Notes: generated from the letters alone by a model not told the origin. DNA of 64,000 nucleotides from Haloferax sp. Atlit-12N (GCF_003383095.1 NZ_PSYW01000002.1:186001-250000), one strand, 5' to 3'; shown: positions 1 to 8,748, counted from the first letter of the stretch. Made by a program: numbers and translations.

Positions 1-383
1 GGCATGCGGGCGTGGCCGAGGTGCCACGGGCCGTTGGGGTTCGGGGCGGCGCGCATGCGGACCTCGTCGTAGTCCTCGGCGTTCGGGAGGTCGGGGAGCA
101 GCGACTCGTCCGCTTCCTCCTCGGCTTCCATCTCGGCGAGTTCCTCGGGTGCGAGGTCTTCGAGTCGGTCGCGCTTTTCGCCCGCCGACAGCTGGTTGAC
201 CTCGGCGACGACGGGGCCGATGAGCCCCGGTATCTCGCCGCCGTGCTGGCGGAAGTCGGGATTCTCGCCCATCAGCGGGCCCATAATCGCGCCCACGTCG
301 GCGTCGCTGTCGTGTTTGACCGCGTTGAGAAGCGCGTGCTTCTCGGCCTCTCGCTCGATGCGCTCTCGAAGCTCGTCGTCCAT
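1..383 (-). CDS. gltX: Glutamyl-tRNA synthetase, N-terminal part (runs off window)
   Basis: This class I aminoacyl-tRNA synthetase charges tRNA-Glu. In archaea lacking GlnRS it also mischarges tRNA-Gln for later amidation by GatDE (family knowledge). Only the first 127 residues lie in the window. They carry the archaeal/eukaryotic-type N-terminal extension and end in the ATP-binding HIGH signature as PNPNGPWHLGHAR (about residues 113-125). The ATG at 381-383 is chosen because a TTTTTAGG TATA-like element lies about 25 nt upstream (404-411), which suits a leaderless start. The gene is downstream of idsA on the same strand but has its own promoter-like element. Confidence 0.93.
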   Translation of the reverse strand, partial: MDDELRERIEREAEKHALLNAVKHDSDADVGAIMGPLMGENPDFRQHGGEIPGLIGPVVAEVNQLSAGEKRDRLEDLAPEELAEMEAEEEADESLLPDLPNAEDYDEVRMRAAPNPNGPWHLGHARM

Positions 384-563
384 TACCGTTGGCTTCCGCG
401 GCGCGCCTAAAAACAGGCCCGGATTGCGGGGAAGGGTCCTCGCGCGGGCAGGGGTACGTGAAATGTTAGCACTTCAGAGTAAATATGAGTTACGGCGAGA
501 CTCGGGGACGGAACGACCGAAGAAGTGAACCTCGCGGCCGCGGTTCGCGGCGACGCCGCGCGC

Positions 564-1610
564 TCAGTAGCCGCGGGTGATGAGGTAGTCCGCGATGTCG
601 CAGAGCAGGTCGCGAGCCTCGTTGTCCGGGAGGACGTCGAGTCGCGACTTGGCCTGTTCGGTGAGGTCTTCGGCCATCTCGCGGGCGTAGTCGATGCTGC
701 CCGCCTCGTTCAGTTCTGCGACGGCGGCTTCGACTGCCTCCTCGGTGAGCTCCTCGGCCGTCTCGGCGTCGACGAGGTCGTCCACGTCGATGCCCTGTTG
801 ACGCGCGTGGAGGGAGATGATGGTCTCTTTGTTCTCCACGAGGTCGGAACCGCGCTGTTTGCCGAGCTGCTCCGACGGCACGGTCAGGTCGAGCACGTCG
901 TCTTGAATCTGGAACGCGCTGCCGGACTCGATGCCGTACTGGTAGAGCGCCTCGACGACGTCGTCGTCTGCGCCCATGACGACCGCCGGAACGGCGGCTG
1001 CGGTCCCGTAGAGGACCGCCGTCTTCAGTTCGACCATCTGGAGGTACTCGTCGGGGAGCACCTCGGTGCGGCGCTCGAATTCGATGTCGAGCGCCTGCCC
1101 CTCGCAGATCTGCGTGCAGGTGGTCGCGAGTCGACGGACGGCTTCGAGGCCGTCGGCAGGGTCAGCGCCGGTCTTCGTCAGGAGTTCGAACGCCTTGGCG
1201 TACAGCGTGTCGCCGGCGAGGATGGCGGTCGAGTTGTCGTACTCCTTGTGGACCGCCGGGACGCCGCGACGGAGGTCGTCGTCGTCCATGATGTCGTCGT
1301 GGATGAGCGTGAACGACTGGATGACCTCGATGCTCACGGCCGCGACCATCACGTCGATGGCGTCGCCCGCGAGCGTCGGGAACGCCCGGTAGTCCTCCGA
1401 CATCGGTTCGACGTCCGCGAGGGACTCCGCGGTCAGGAGTGAGACGGTCGGCCGAAGGCGCTTGCCGCCGGCTTTCAGGAGGTACCGTGAGGCCTCGTAG
1501 AGCCGCTCGGGCTCGGCCATCGGTACGTCCTCGTCGAGCGCGTCGTTGACGAGTTCGCGTCGCTCGCGAATCGCCTCGAGCACCCGCTTTTCCGTCGCGT
1601 CGGGAGTCAT
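564..1610 (-). CDS. idsA: Geranylgeranyl diphosphate synthase family (polyprenyl synthetase)
   Basis: This trans-isoprenyl diphosphate synthase makes the C20 (or C25) chain for archaeal ether lipids. The first Asp-rich motif DDIMD is at residues 105-109 and the second, DDVLD, at 237-241; both bind Mg-diphosphate. Phe100 is five residues before the first motif, the position that limits chain length near C20 in archaeal GGPP synthases. The protein is 348 aa, normal for the family. The ATG at 1610 overlaps the rnj stop by one base (TGATG), so translation is probably coupled. A GTG one codon upstream is possible but less likely. Confidence 0.95.
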   Translation of the reverse strand: MTPDATEKRVLEAIRERRELVNDALDEDVPMAEPERLYEASRYLLKAGGKRLRPTVSLLTAESLADVEPMSEDYRAFPTLAGDAIDVMVAAVSIEVIQSFTLIHDDIMDDDDLRRGVPAVHKEYDNSTAILAGDTLYAKAFELLTKTGADPADGLEAVRRLATTCTQICEGQALDIEFERRTEVLPDEYLQMVELKTAVLYGTAAAVPAVVMGADDDVVEALYQYGIESGSAFQIQDDVLDLTVPSEQLGKQRGSDLVENKETIISLHARQQGIDVDDLVDAETAEELTEEAVEAAVAELNEAGSIDYAREMAEDLTEQAKSRLDVLPDNEARDLLCDIADYLITRGY

Positions 1611-2962
1611 CACTCCACCAGCTGAATCATGTTGCCGTTCCGCGTGACGTGGACGTCGCGACCGAGGGCGTAGCCCTGACTCTCCGCGAGGTCCACGTAC
1701 GGAGCGAAGCCTTTCAGGTTCTGGTGAGCGGGGATGACGTGCTGGGGCTGGAGCGCCTGCAGCATCTCGTAGTGCCCCTCCTCGCGGAGGTGGCCCGAGA
1801 CGTGAATCTCGTCGTAGATGCGCGCGCCCTGCATGCGCAGGAGGCGCTCGGACTGGTAGCGCTGGCCCTCGTTCGTCGGCTCCGGGATGACCCGCGCCGA
1901 GAAGATGACCTTGTCGCCGTCGTCAATCTCGTACGGCGTCTCGCCGCGACCCATGCGGGTGAGCATCGCGCGCGGTTCGCCCTGGTGGCCCGTGACGATG
2001 GGCAGGTAGTTCTCCTTGCCCTCCTTCATGATTCGCTTGAAGGTGCGGTCGACGGACTTGCGGTGGCCGTACATCCCGAGGTCGTCGGGGAGGTCGACGA
2101 AGCCGAGGCGCTCGGCGGTGCCGGAGTACTTCTCCATCGAGCGGCCGAGGAGGACCGGCTGGCGGCCGATGTCCTTGGCGAACTCGACGAGCGAGGAGAC
2201 CCGGGAGATATGCGACGAGAACGTCGTCGCCACGATGCCGCCGTCGTAGTCCTCGACGGAGGTCATCACGTCTTTGAGGTGGCGGCGCGCGACGGACTCG
2301 GAGGGCGTGCGGCCCTTCCGGCCGGCGTTCGTACAGTCTTCGATGTACGCGAGCACGCCGTTGCCCTCGCGACCGATTTCGCGGAAGCGCTTCATGTCGA
2401 TGGGGTCTTCGAGGACCGGCGAGTGGTCCATGCGCTTGTCAAGACCGTAGACGACAGCGCCCTCGGGCGTGTGGACGACCGGGTTGATGGCGTCGATGAT
2501 GGAGTGAGTGACGTGGACGAACTCGAGTTCCACGTTGCCGGAGTCGCCGATGGACATCGTCTCGCCGGCTTCCATCTTGACGAGGTCGTTGTTGACGTTG
2601 AACTTGTTCTCGCCCTCAATCTGCTGTTTCACCAGTTCGATGGTGAAGGGCGTCGCGACGACGGGGGCGTCGTAGCGGTGGGCGAGCTTGGAGATGGCAC
2701 CGATGTGGTCGAGGTGGCCGTGCGTGGGGACGATGGCCTGCACGTCTCCTTCGAGGTCGCTCATGACCCGGTCGTCCGGGATAGCGCCCATGTCGATGAG
2801 GTCGAGGCTGTGCATCTTTTCGGTCTCGACGTTGTCGTGGATGAGGACCTGCGACAGGTTGAGACCCATGTCGAAGACGACGACGTCGTCTCCGGCACGG
2901 ACGGCCGTCATCTGACGGCCGACTTCTTCGTATCCGCCTATGGTTGCGATTTCGATTTCCAT
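1610..2962 (-). CDS. rnj: Archaeal RNase J, beta-CASP metallo-beta-lactamase ribonuclease
   Basis: This is a 5'-to-3' exoribonuclease of the beta-CASP family involved in mRNA turnover. The catalytic zinc motif HGHLDH is at residues 81-86. A later HQGEPRAML segment and the C-terminal APAHQN-like His motif (VIPAHQ) fit the family. At 450 aa it has the archaeal RNase J length, with no N-terminal KH domains, which separates it from the CPSF-like paralogues. It heads the rnj-idsA operon. The nearest good TATA-like element on this strand (near 3166-3174) would leave a leader of roughly 180 nt, which is unusual here. Confidence 0.93.
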   Translation of the reverse strand: MEIEIATIGGYEEVGRQMTAVRAGDDVVVFDMGLNLSQVLIHDNVETEKMHSLDLIDMGAIPDDRVMSDLEGDVQAIVPTHGHLDHIGAISKLAHRYDAPVVATPFTIELVKQQIEGENKFNVNNDLVKMEAGETMSIGDSGNVELEFVHVTHSIIDAINPVVHTPEGAVVYGLDKRMDHSPVLEDPIDMKRFREIGREGNGVLAYIEDCTNAGRKGRTPSESVARRHLKDVMTSVEDYDGGIVATTFSSHISRVSSLVEFAKDIGRQPVLLGRSMEKYSGTAERLGFVDLPDDLGMYGHRKSVDRTFKRIMKEGKENYLPIVTGHQGEPRAMLTRMGRGETPYEIDDGDKVIFSARVIPEPTNEGQRYQSERLLRMQGARIYDEIHVSGHLREEGHYEMLQALQPQHVIPAHQNLKGFAPYVDLAESQGYALGRDVHVTRNGNMIQLVE

Positions 2963-3345
2963 GGTTTGTGTGTCTCGATATTCCGAGCATCGAAAGCCAC
3001 GATGTGGCGAAGGTGCTCACGGAAAGACGGGTGTCTGGGGGCCACCGGCCCCGGCGTCTTGCAGCTCGTCGGTCGAATGACCCCGCGTACGAGACGGCCC
3101 GAACCGGTCGAACTGGGCGCGCCCGCACTTACCCGCGGGTTTCTGGTACTGAGTTCTACTCACGGGGGTACTAAAAACTACGTGGGTTCACCGCGCCCGC
3201 ACGCCCGGGGCTCGTGAGAGAACGTCTCACGTGAGACGAAGATTCCCTCGCTCGACGACGATTTCGACCCGGACGATCGGATTCGACGGCCATCTCGCAC
3301 TGTCGGTCCGGCACATTTAAGATAACTACGAGACGGATTTGATGC
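2963..3345. other. Divergent intergenic region rnj/lsm, no gene seen
   Basis: These 383 nt separate rnj (minus) and lsm (plus). ORFs here have poor composition and overlap real genes, so I see no coding sequence. A TATA-like TTTAAG at 3316-3321 is 27 nt before the lsm ATG. On the minus strand a T-rich element near 3166-3174 may be the rnj promoter. Confidence 0.6.
3316..3321 (+). promoter_or_regulatory. TATA-like element of the lsm-rpl37e operon
   Basis: TTTAAG is centred about 27 nt before the lsm ATG, the spacing expected for a leaderless archaeal transcript. Confidence 0.6.
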
Positions 3346-3576
3346 ATGAGCGGCCGACCCCTCGACGTCCTCGAAGCGTCACTCGACGAGCCGGTGACGG
3401 TTCTCCTCAAGGACGGAAACGCGTACTTCGGCGTCCTCGCTGGTTACGACCAGCACATGAACGTCGTACTCGAAGAAGCGCTGGACGAAGACACCGTGCC
3501 CGGGGATATCGAACTCGAGCAAGTCCAAGACACAACCATTATACGCGGCGATAACGTCGTCACCATCAAAGCATGA
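3346..3576 (+). CDS. lsm: Sm-like archaeal protein (Lsm/SmAP)
   Basis: This Sm-fold RNA-binding protein forms heptameric rings that bind U-rich RNA and small RNAs (family knowledge). The 76-residue protein is a minimal Sm fold. The Sm1 signature is around residues 17-45 ([20 protein letters not shown]) and Sm2 ends in [10 protein letters not shown]. The linker between Sm1 and Sm2 is short, as is usual in haloarchaea. The stop overlaps the rpl37e start by 4 nt (ATGA), so the two are translationally coupled. This lsm-L37e pairing is widely conserved in archaea. Confidence 0.97.
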   Translation: MSGRPLDVLEASLDEPVTVLLKDGNAYFGVLAGYDQHMNVVLEEALDEDTVPGDIELEQVQDTTIIRGDNVVTIKA

Positions 3577-3749
3577 CGGGTGCAGGAACCCCCAGCCAAG
3601 GAAAGAAGAACAAGACGACGCACGTCAAGTGCCGTCGCTGCGGCGAGAAGTCCTACCACGTGAAGAAGAAGGTCTGCTCGTCTTGCGGCTTCGGTAAGTC
3701 GAAGAAGCGTCGGAGCTACGCCTGGCAGTCGAAGTCCGGCGACAACTAA
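3573..3749 (+). CDS. rpl37e: 50S ribosomal protein L37e
   Basis: This is a small zinc-binding large-subunit ribosomal protein of 58 residues. Two CxxC pairs (CRRC at 20-23 and CSSC at 35-38) form the zinc ribbon. The Lys/Arg-rich tail ([12 protein letters not shown]) contacts rRNA. Its basic composition contrasts with the acidic proteome and is typical of ribosomal proteins. It starts inside the end of lsm. Two strong hairpins follow the stop and may act in termination. Confidence 0.97.
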
Positions 3750-3757
3750 CGACTCTC

Positions 3758-3804
3758 GACGGTCTCAGACCGTCTCTGTCTTCTCTCTCGCCGTCTGCGG
3801 CGAG
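3758..3804 (+). terminator. Tandem hairpins after rpl37e
   Basis: Hairpin 1 is GACGGTCT-C-AGACCGTC (3758-3774), a perfect inverted repeat, followed by a pyrimidine-rich stretch. Hairpin 2 is CTCGCCG-TCTG-CGGCGAG (3787-3804). Their position directly after an operon suggests 3'-end formation or 3'-end protection. Archaeal termination often relies on U-tracts, so the role is inferred. Confidence 0.5.
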
Positions 3805-4144
3805 AACGAATCCGCGTTCCTGACTCCCGGTTTGTCTCCGCACCCGTGACACTCGCTAGCACCGAGTACGGCGTCGCCTCCGCACCCTCGACTCGCGTCC
3901 AGATTTTGTCACCGGTCTCGCTGACCACTACCACCCGCTGAGCCGTCGCTGTCCTGTCGCTGTCCTCGCGGGCGACGAGGCCAGCCACGGGTGAGTCGGT
4001 TCTGTTCTCGTCTGGTCGCGCGCCATCTCGCAGTCGCCGACCTCGAACCTAATTATGCACTGATGTGCATATTTCCTGGTTTCGGACCCCGCCGTTACTG
4101 CATAAGGACGGGTTTTTTACCCCCTCGACTCTCTACCATCTTCC
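3805..4144. other. Intergenic region upstream of purF, no gene seen
   Basis: With the hairpins above it completes a 395-nt gap. No plausible reading frame was found. It holds the 18-bp palindrome at 4054-4071 and an AT-rich stretch (4099-4117) that probably includes the purF promoter. Confidence 0.55.
4054..4071. promoter_or_regulatory. Perfect 18-bp palindrome upstream of purF (candidate operator)
   Basis: TATGCAC-TGAT-GTGCATA has two perfect 7-bp arms and a 4-nt spacer, and lies 73 nt before the purF ATG. A further half-site-like TGCATAA is at 4099-4105. Symmetry and placement suggest a dimeric regulator, perhaps of purine synthesis, but I know of no assigned factor for this motif. Confidence 0.5.
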
Positions 4145-5626
4145 ATGGTAACTGGGCGGGACGACTCCCACCACCACATCGGCGGACCGACCGAGAAGTG
4201 CGGTGTCGTCGGCGTCGCACTCGGCGGTCGAGACGCCGCACGGCCCCTGTACTACTCGCTGTACGCCCTCCAGCACCGGGGCCAAGAGTCCGCAGGCATC
4301 GTCACCCACGACGGGTTCCAACAGCACAGTCACGTCCAGATGGGTCTCGTCGGCGACGCGTTCGACGCCGACGACCTCGACGGTCTGAAGGGTCAGGCCG
4401 GCATCGGCCACGTCCGCTACCCCACCGCGGGCGACGTGTCGAAGTCGTGCGCCCAGCCGTTCGCCGTCTCCTTCAAATCGGGGTCGCTCGGCCTCGCGCA
4501 CAACGGCAACCTCGTCAACGCCGACGAACTCCGCGACGAACTGGAGAACTTCGGTCACGCGTTCACCTCCACGGGTGACACCGAGGTCATCGCCCACGAC
4601 CTCGCGCGCAACCTCCTCGAAGAGGACCTCGTCCGCGCCGTCAAGCGGACGATGGAGCGCATCCACGGCTCGTACGCGCTCACCATCATGCACGACGAGA
4701 CGGTCCTCGGCGTGCGCGACCCCGAAGGAAATCGACCGCTCTGTATCGGGAAACTCGACGACGGCTACGTGCTCGCCTCCGAGTCGGCCGCCATCGACAC
4801 GCTCGACGGCGAACTCGTCCGCGACGTGAAACCGGGCGAACTCGTCGTCCTCGACCCCGACGGAAGCGGCTTCGACTCGTATCAACTGGTCGAACGCGAC
4901 AACACCGCCCACTGCTTTTTCGAACACATCTACTTCGCCCGCCCGGACTCCGTGATGAACGACACGCTCGTCTACGAGGTCCGCCGCGGACTCGGCCGGA
5001 AACTCTGGGACGAAAACGGCGTCGACACCGACGTTGTCATGCCCGTCCCCGACTCGGGCCGCGCGTTCGCCTCCGGCTATGCCGAGGCCGCCCAAGAGGA
5101 CGACGCGACCGTCGAGTTCGCCGAGGGACTGATGAAGAACCGCTACGTCGGCCGGACGTTCATCATGCCGACCCAAGACGAGCGCGAGCGCGCCGTCCGC
5201 CTCAAGCTCAACCCCATCAAGAGCACCGTCGAGGGCAAGTCCGTGACGCTCATCGACGACAGCATCGTCCGCGGGACGACCTCGAACCAGCTCGTCCAAC
5301 TGCTGTACGACGCCGGCGCGACCGAGGTCCACATGCGCATCGGCGCGCCGCCCATCGTCGCGCCCTGCTACATGGGTATCAACATGGCCACCCGTGAGGA
5401 ACTCATCGCCTCGGACAAATCCGTCGAGGAGGTCCGCGACACCATCGACGCCGACAGTCTCGGCTACCTCTCTATCGACTCTGTGGCCGAGGTGCTCGAA
5501 AAGTCCCGCGCCGACCTCTGTCTCGGTTGTGTCACCGGCGAGTATCCCTACGACATCGACGGCGAGGAGACCGACCGCGACGTGAGTCGCCCCGTCGTCG
5601 GTGCCGAAGCGCCGCTGAGCGACTGA
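4145..5626 (+). CDS. purF: Amidophosphoribosyltransferase
   Basis: PurF catalyses the first committed step of purine synthesis: PRPP plus glutamine gives 5-phosphoribosylamine. The N-terminal Ntn glutaminase has its nucleophile at Cys19 in CGVVG, after an 18-residue propeptide-like segment. The PRPP-binding loop is near residue 365 (TLIDDSIVRGTT). C-terminal cysteines in CLGC fit the Fe-S-containing class of PurF, but the other ligands were not traced. The length of 493 aa is normal. It is monocistronic here, behind a palindromic candidate operator. Confidence 0.97.
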   Translation: MVTGRDDSHHHIGGPTEKCGVVGVALGGRDAARPLYYSLYALQHRGQESAGIVTHDGFQQHSHVQMGLVGDAFDADDLDGLKGQAGIGHVRYPTAGDVSKSCAQPFAVSFKSGSLGLAHNGNLVNADELRDELENFGHAFTSTGDTEVIAHDLARNLLEEDLVRAVKRTMERIHGSYALTIMHDETVLGVRDPEGNRPLCIGKLDDGYVLASESAAIDTLDGELVRDVKPGELVVLDPDGSGFDSYQLVERDNTAHCFFEHIYFARPDSVMNDTLVYEVRRGLGRKLWDENGVDTDVVMPVPDSGRAFASGYAEAAQEDDATVEFAEGLMKNRYVGRTFIMPTQDERERAVRLKLNPIKSTVEGKSVTLIDDSIVRGTTSNQLVQLLYDAGATEVHMRIGAPPIVAPCYMGINMATREELIASDKSVEEVRDTIDADSLGYLSIDSVAEVLEKSRADLCLGCVTGEYPYDIDGEETDRDVSRPVVGAEAPLSD

Positions 5627-5962
5627 GTCTCATCTGTCTCGTCCCCCCAACCTATCGCTCCGTCTGACAGTCACCGAGAGCCTCGATAGCATAGTCAACG
5701 CGGCCTTTCTTTTCTCTCGCGCCCGTGGTTCGAACCGTACTCCGACTCGCCGAGGACCGGGTTGCGAGCGGAGTACGGAGTGCGAATCGACGGGGTGGTG
5801 GAACGCCGCGGGAGGACCCGCACGCCCCGTCTCTGTGACCTGCCGGTCGCACCACGTACTACCGCCCGTCCGAACCAACGGCCCTCGGGCCGCGCCCCGC
5901 CGCGGGCGTCGGACGGGTACTCCCTTTGAACGCCTGAGCGGCGGCGTTCGCCGACTCCCGTC
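5627..5962. other. Convergent intergenic region purF/DUF420
   Basis: These 336 nt lie between convergent genes. No convincing ORF was found. The stretch contains a pyrimidine tract (about 5702-5717) suited to purF termination, and the long hairpin at 5735-5778. Confidence 0.5.
5735..5778. terminator. Long GC-rich hairpin between convergent genes
   Basis: The arm at 5735-5750 pairs with 5764-5778 over 15 bp, leaving one bulged A and a 13-nt loop. A stem this strong between two gene ends could be a bidirectional terminator or an RNA-stability element. A small RNA is another possibility. Confidence 0.4.
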
Positions 5963-6523
5963 TCAGTAGACGACGTAGAGGAGGACGTAGACGACGTTTC
6001 CGAGGACGAACGACACGAGCCACAGCGACGCGGCGACCCGGCCGAATCGAGCGTGTTCGGTCCCGAAGACCTCGGTTATCGGTCGTGTCAGTGCCAACAG
6101 CAGCGCGTAGTAGACGACGGGGACACAGACGACTGCGAGGAGGATGTGAATCGCCAGCGTCGGGAGGTAGACGAACTGGTAGACTGCGTCGGGGCCGGGG
6201 AACTCGGCGGTCCCCTGGACGACGACCTTGTAGAGATAGAGGACGAGGAACGTCGCAAAGAGGAGGAACGACGTGAGCATCATGCGCCGGTGGCGCTCGA
6301 TTTCACCGCGGCGGACAAACCGGACGCCAGCGAGAATGGTGACGATGGCGACGGTGCTGATGACCGCGTTCACGTGCGGAATCGCGTTCAGCACGGCTTC
6401 GGGAACAGTCGGAATCGCGGCGCGAGGAATCGCGCCGAGCACCGCGCCGAAGACGAGCGCGAGCGACAGCACCGAGAGAATCGCAGTCAGTCCGCGGACG
6501 TGGTCGCGTGCTCGGAACTCCAT
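5963..6523 (-). CDS. DUF420-family integral membrane protein
   Basis: The 186-residue protein is almost entirely hydrophobic, with about five transmembrane segments. It has conserved-looking His positions (IPHVNAV, ERHRRMM, LAIHILLA) that fit DUF420, a family often near cytochrome oxidase or haem genes. No such genes are adjacent here, so the role is open. I start at the ATG at 6521-6523 (MEFRARDHVRG), directly before the first hydrophobic helix. An upstream in-frame ATG adds a 33-residue segment without membrane-protein character. Confidence 0.85.
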   Translation of the reverse strand: MEFRARDHVRGLTAILSVLSLALVFGAVLGAIPRAAIPTVPEAVLNAIPHVNAVISTVAIVTILAGVRFVRRGEIERHRRMMLTSFLLFATFLVLYLYKVVVQGTAEFPGPDAVYQFVYLPTLAIHILLAVVCVPVVYYALLLALTRPITEVFGTEHARFGRVAASLWLVSFVLGNVVYVLLYVVY

Positions 6524-6620
6524 AGGCGTATCCCGGTGCTGCGAGGCCAAAATCGTTCGGTCGCCCGCCCGCGGTACGGCGCCTGCAAACGCCCGACATT
6601 GCCGAGTCGAAAGGAAAGTC

Positions 6621-6630
6621 ATTTAAATTA
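6621..6630 (+). promoter_or_regulatory. TATA box of the tRNA-Leu gene
   Basis: ATTTAAATTA starts 46 nt and ends 37 nt before the mature tRNA 5' end. This suits transcription starting a few bases upstream of the tRNA and 5' trimming by RNase P. Confidence 0.6.
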
Positions 6631-6666
6631 CCACGGGGTAAACGAGAGTGCAGTAAGACACAGCGA

Positions 6667-6751
6667 GCGTGGGTAGCCAAGCCAGGCCAACGGCGCAGCG
6701 TTGAGGGCGCTGTCCTGTAGAGGTCCGCCGGTTCAAATCCGGTCCCACGCA
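6667..6751 (+). tRNA. tRNA-Leu (anticodon GAG)
   Basis: The acceptor stem GCGTGGG/CCCACGC is closed by discriminator A (6751). The anticodon stem is CAGCG/CGCTG (6696-6700 and 6708-6712) around loop TTGAGGG, giving anticodon GAG at 6703-6705, which reads CUC/CUU. A long class II variable arm (CCT-GTAG-AGG core) and a T arm with TTCAAAT are present. There is no intron and no encoded CCA. The 85-nt length is typical of tRNA-Leu. Confidence 0.95.
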
Positions 6752-6970
6752 TCGCAAGATGCAGGTGACGTCCCTACACGGACATCACCCACGCACAATC
6801 CTTCCACGAAACTACACCCCAGAGAGGAACTCCTCTCTGGATTTCTCTGACCCGCTCGCCGGTGAGATGCGTCTCGCTCGCGATTCACCGCTCTGAGCGC
6901 CTCGTTATTTACCGGTCAGCGGCCGTGCCGACTCCGGATTCGAGCACCGGTGTCAGCGCCGTGCCGCGAG

Positions 6971-6977
6971 TTTAAAA
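6971..6977 (+). promoter_or_regulatory. TATA box of the MBF1 gene
   Basis: TTTAAAA is centred about 27 nt before the ATG at 7001. This supports a leaderless transcript and the choice of that start. Confidence 0.6.
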
Positions 6978-7000
6978 GGGTCGAACGAGTAACACGGGGC

Positions 7001-7522
7001 ATGGCCAAGTACTCGACCAACCGGGGCGGTGGTGGCGGCGACGGCGACAGTTGCGAACTCTGCGGTCGCAGCACCGCGAAGCTCCGGCGTGCGAACGTGG
7101 CCGGCGCGGACCTGCTCGTCTGCCCGGACTGCGCGCCGCACGGCGAGAACCGCCACGCGGACCGAAAGAGCGAGTCGACCGACGCCTCGCGCGACGGTTC
7201 CGAGCGGAACCGCAAGAAACGCGCCGCCCAGCGGACGGCCAAGATGTACGACAGCGCGAAAGGGGACTCCAAACACTGGGAGGAGAAGGGAACGAACTAC
7301 GAGAAAGACCGGCTTCCCTACCTCGTCTCCGGCTACGGCGGCGTCGTCGAGTCCGCCCGGCAGGACGCCGGCCTCCAACTCGCCGACCTCGCCGACGAAC
7401 TCGACCTCGACGAGAAGCAACTGCTCGCCATCGAGCAGGGCCGCGCCACCCGGGCGAACGTCGGCGGCTCGGCCATCCGCGCCCTCGAAGAGCGCCTCGA
7501 CGTGACCCTCGTCGACGAGTAG
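7001..7522 (+). CDS. mbf1: Archaeal multiprotein bridging factor 1 (MBF1) homologue
   Basis: The 173-aa protein has an N-terminal zinc ribbon (CELCG near residues 14-18 and CPDC near 37-40), a Lys/Arg-rich central linker and a C-terminal Cro/C1-type helix-turn-helix (about residues 115-170, ARQDAGLQLADLADELDL). This order defines archaeal MBF1. In archaea it associates with the ribosome rather than acting as the eukaryotic TBP co-activator (family knowledge). The start at 7001 follows a well-spaced TATA box. An upstream GTG/ATG extension has no support. Confidence 0.9.
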   Translation: MAKYSTNRGGGGGDGDSCELCGRSTAKLRRANVAGADLLVCPDCAPHGENRHADRKSESTDASRDGSERNRKKRAAQRTAKMYDSAKGDSKHWEEKGTNYEKDRLPYLVSGYGGVVESARQDAGLQLADLADELDLDEKQLLAIEQGRATRANVGGSAIRALEERLDVTLVDE

Positions 7523-7557
7523 CACGATTTTTCTCGGTCGGGCGTCTCGACGCGCAT

Positions 7558-8748
7558 ATGTCCGACTCACTCGCATCCGAGTCCCCGACGGTCCGGGCGT
7601 TCGACGCGACGGTGACGCGCGTCGACGGTCGGTCGGTCGTCCTCGACGAGACGTACTTCTACCCCGAAGGCGGCGGTCAGCCCGCGGACCGGGGCGTTCT
7701 CGGCGGCGTCGACGTCGAACACGTCCGCACGGACGCCGACGGCACGGTCGTCCACGACCTCGCGGCCGACCCCGACTTCGTCGCTGGCGACGAGGTGACC
7801 GGCGTCGTCGACGACAACTTCCGAACGTACTGCATGCGGGCGCACACCGCGAGTCACGTTCTCTACGGCGCGGGTCGCCGCATCTTCGACGACCTCGGCT
7901 ACGGTGGCTTCGACATCTCCGCGGAGAAGGTCCGCGTCGATTTCGAGACCTCGACCGAGGTCGACGACGACGCGCTCGTCGAACTGGAGCGTCTCGTCAA
8001 TCGAGCGGTGTGGGACAGTCGCGAGGTGACGTGGGAGGAGATACCCGTCGCGGACGCCCGCGAGCGCGAGGAAATCGCGTTCAACGTCAAGACCGAGGAG
8101 GGCGTCTTCGCCGACTCCGAGTCGGTGCGAGTCGTCTCAATCGACGGCTGGGACTGGGCGGCCTGCGGCGGGACGCACGTCTCGAACACCGTCGAAATCG
8201 GGCCGGTCGAGGTGCTCAGCCGGTCGAACCCCGGCGAGGGACTCACCCGCGTCGAGTTCGCGGTCGGTGCCTCGGCTATCGACCGCCGCGCCGCGGTCCG
8301 TGGGTCCACCTACGAGGCCGCCCGAGCGCTCGGCACGAACCTCGACGGACTCGGAGAGACCGCCGCCACCGTCGCGGCCGCGCGCGAAGAACTGGAGTCC
8401 GAACTCGCCGACCTGAAGTCCGAGGTACTGCGCTCCCGTCTCGCGGACTTCGAGACGGTCGAACGCGACGGGCTGACGTGGAAAGTCGGTGCAGTCTCCG
8501 GCTTCGACGCGAACGAGGTCGGCGACGCGGCCAAGGAGTCCCGCGACGGTGCGGACGTGCTCGTCGCCGTCGGCGAATCCGACGCGCCCTTCGTCGTCGT
8601 CGCCAGCGCCGGCGACGCGGCCGCCGGCGACGTCGTTGCCGAGGTGACAGACGAGTTCGGTGGCGGCGGCGGCGGGGGACCGACCTTCGCACAGGGCGGC
8701 GGTCTCGGCGCGCCGGCCGACGAGGTACTGGCGTACCTACGCGACTGA
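7558..8748 (+). CDS. alaX: Alanyl-tRNA editing protein AlaX, long form with DHHA1
   Basis: A free-standing trans-editing enzyme that hydrolyses mischarged Ser-tRNA(Ala) or Gly-tRNA(Ala). The zinc motif is visible as HTASH (about residues 99-103) and CGGTH (about 203-207). The C-terminal half is a DHHA1-like domain ending in a Gly-rich GGGGGGGPTFAQGGG loop, so this is the long AlaX type (396 aa). The ATG at 7558 is the first in the conserved frame and follows an AT-rich promoter element. The gene is 35 nt after mbf1, possibly with its own transcript. Confidence 0.92.
   Translation: MSDSLASESPTVRAFDATVTRVDGRSVVLDETYFYPEGGGQPADRGVLGGVDVEHVRTDADGTVVHDLAADPDFVAGDEVTGVVDDNFRTYCMRAHTASHVLYGAGRRIFDDLGYGGFDISAEKVRVDFETSTEVDDDALVELERLVNRAVWDSREVTWEEIPVADAREREEIAFNVKTEEGVFADSESVRVVSIDGWDWAACGGTHVSNTVEIGPVEVLSRSNPGEGLTRVEFAVGASAIDRRAAVRGSTYEAARALGTNLDGLGETAATVAAAREELESELADLKSEVLRSRLADFETVERDGLTWKVGAVSGFDANEVGDAAKESRDGADVLVAVGESDAPFVVVASAGDAAAGDVVAEVTDEFGGGGGGGPTFAQGGGLGAPADEVLAYLRD

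Noticed and set aside
2616-3128. 170-codon minus-strand frame before rnj
   Set aside because: Overlaps the rnj start in another frame and is Arg/Pro/His-rich, unlike acidic haloarchaeal proteins.
3166-3174. Distal rnj promoter with a long leader RNA
   Set aside because: It rests on one TATA-like element only, with no conserved structure seen in the 180-nt leader, so it is mentioned but not claimed.
1649-3217. 522-codon frame antisense to rnj
   Set aside because: RNase J is unmistakable on the minus strand, including HGHLDH. The antisense frame extends into intergenic DNA without a promoter.
5720-5740. GGTTCGAACC-like T-arm, possible tRNA
   Set aside because: It lacks matching acceptor, D and anticodon stems. 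It lies at the base of the hairpin at 5735-5778.
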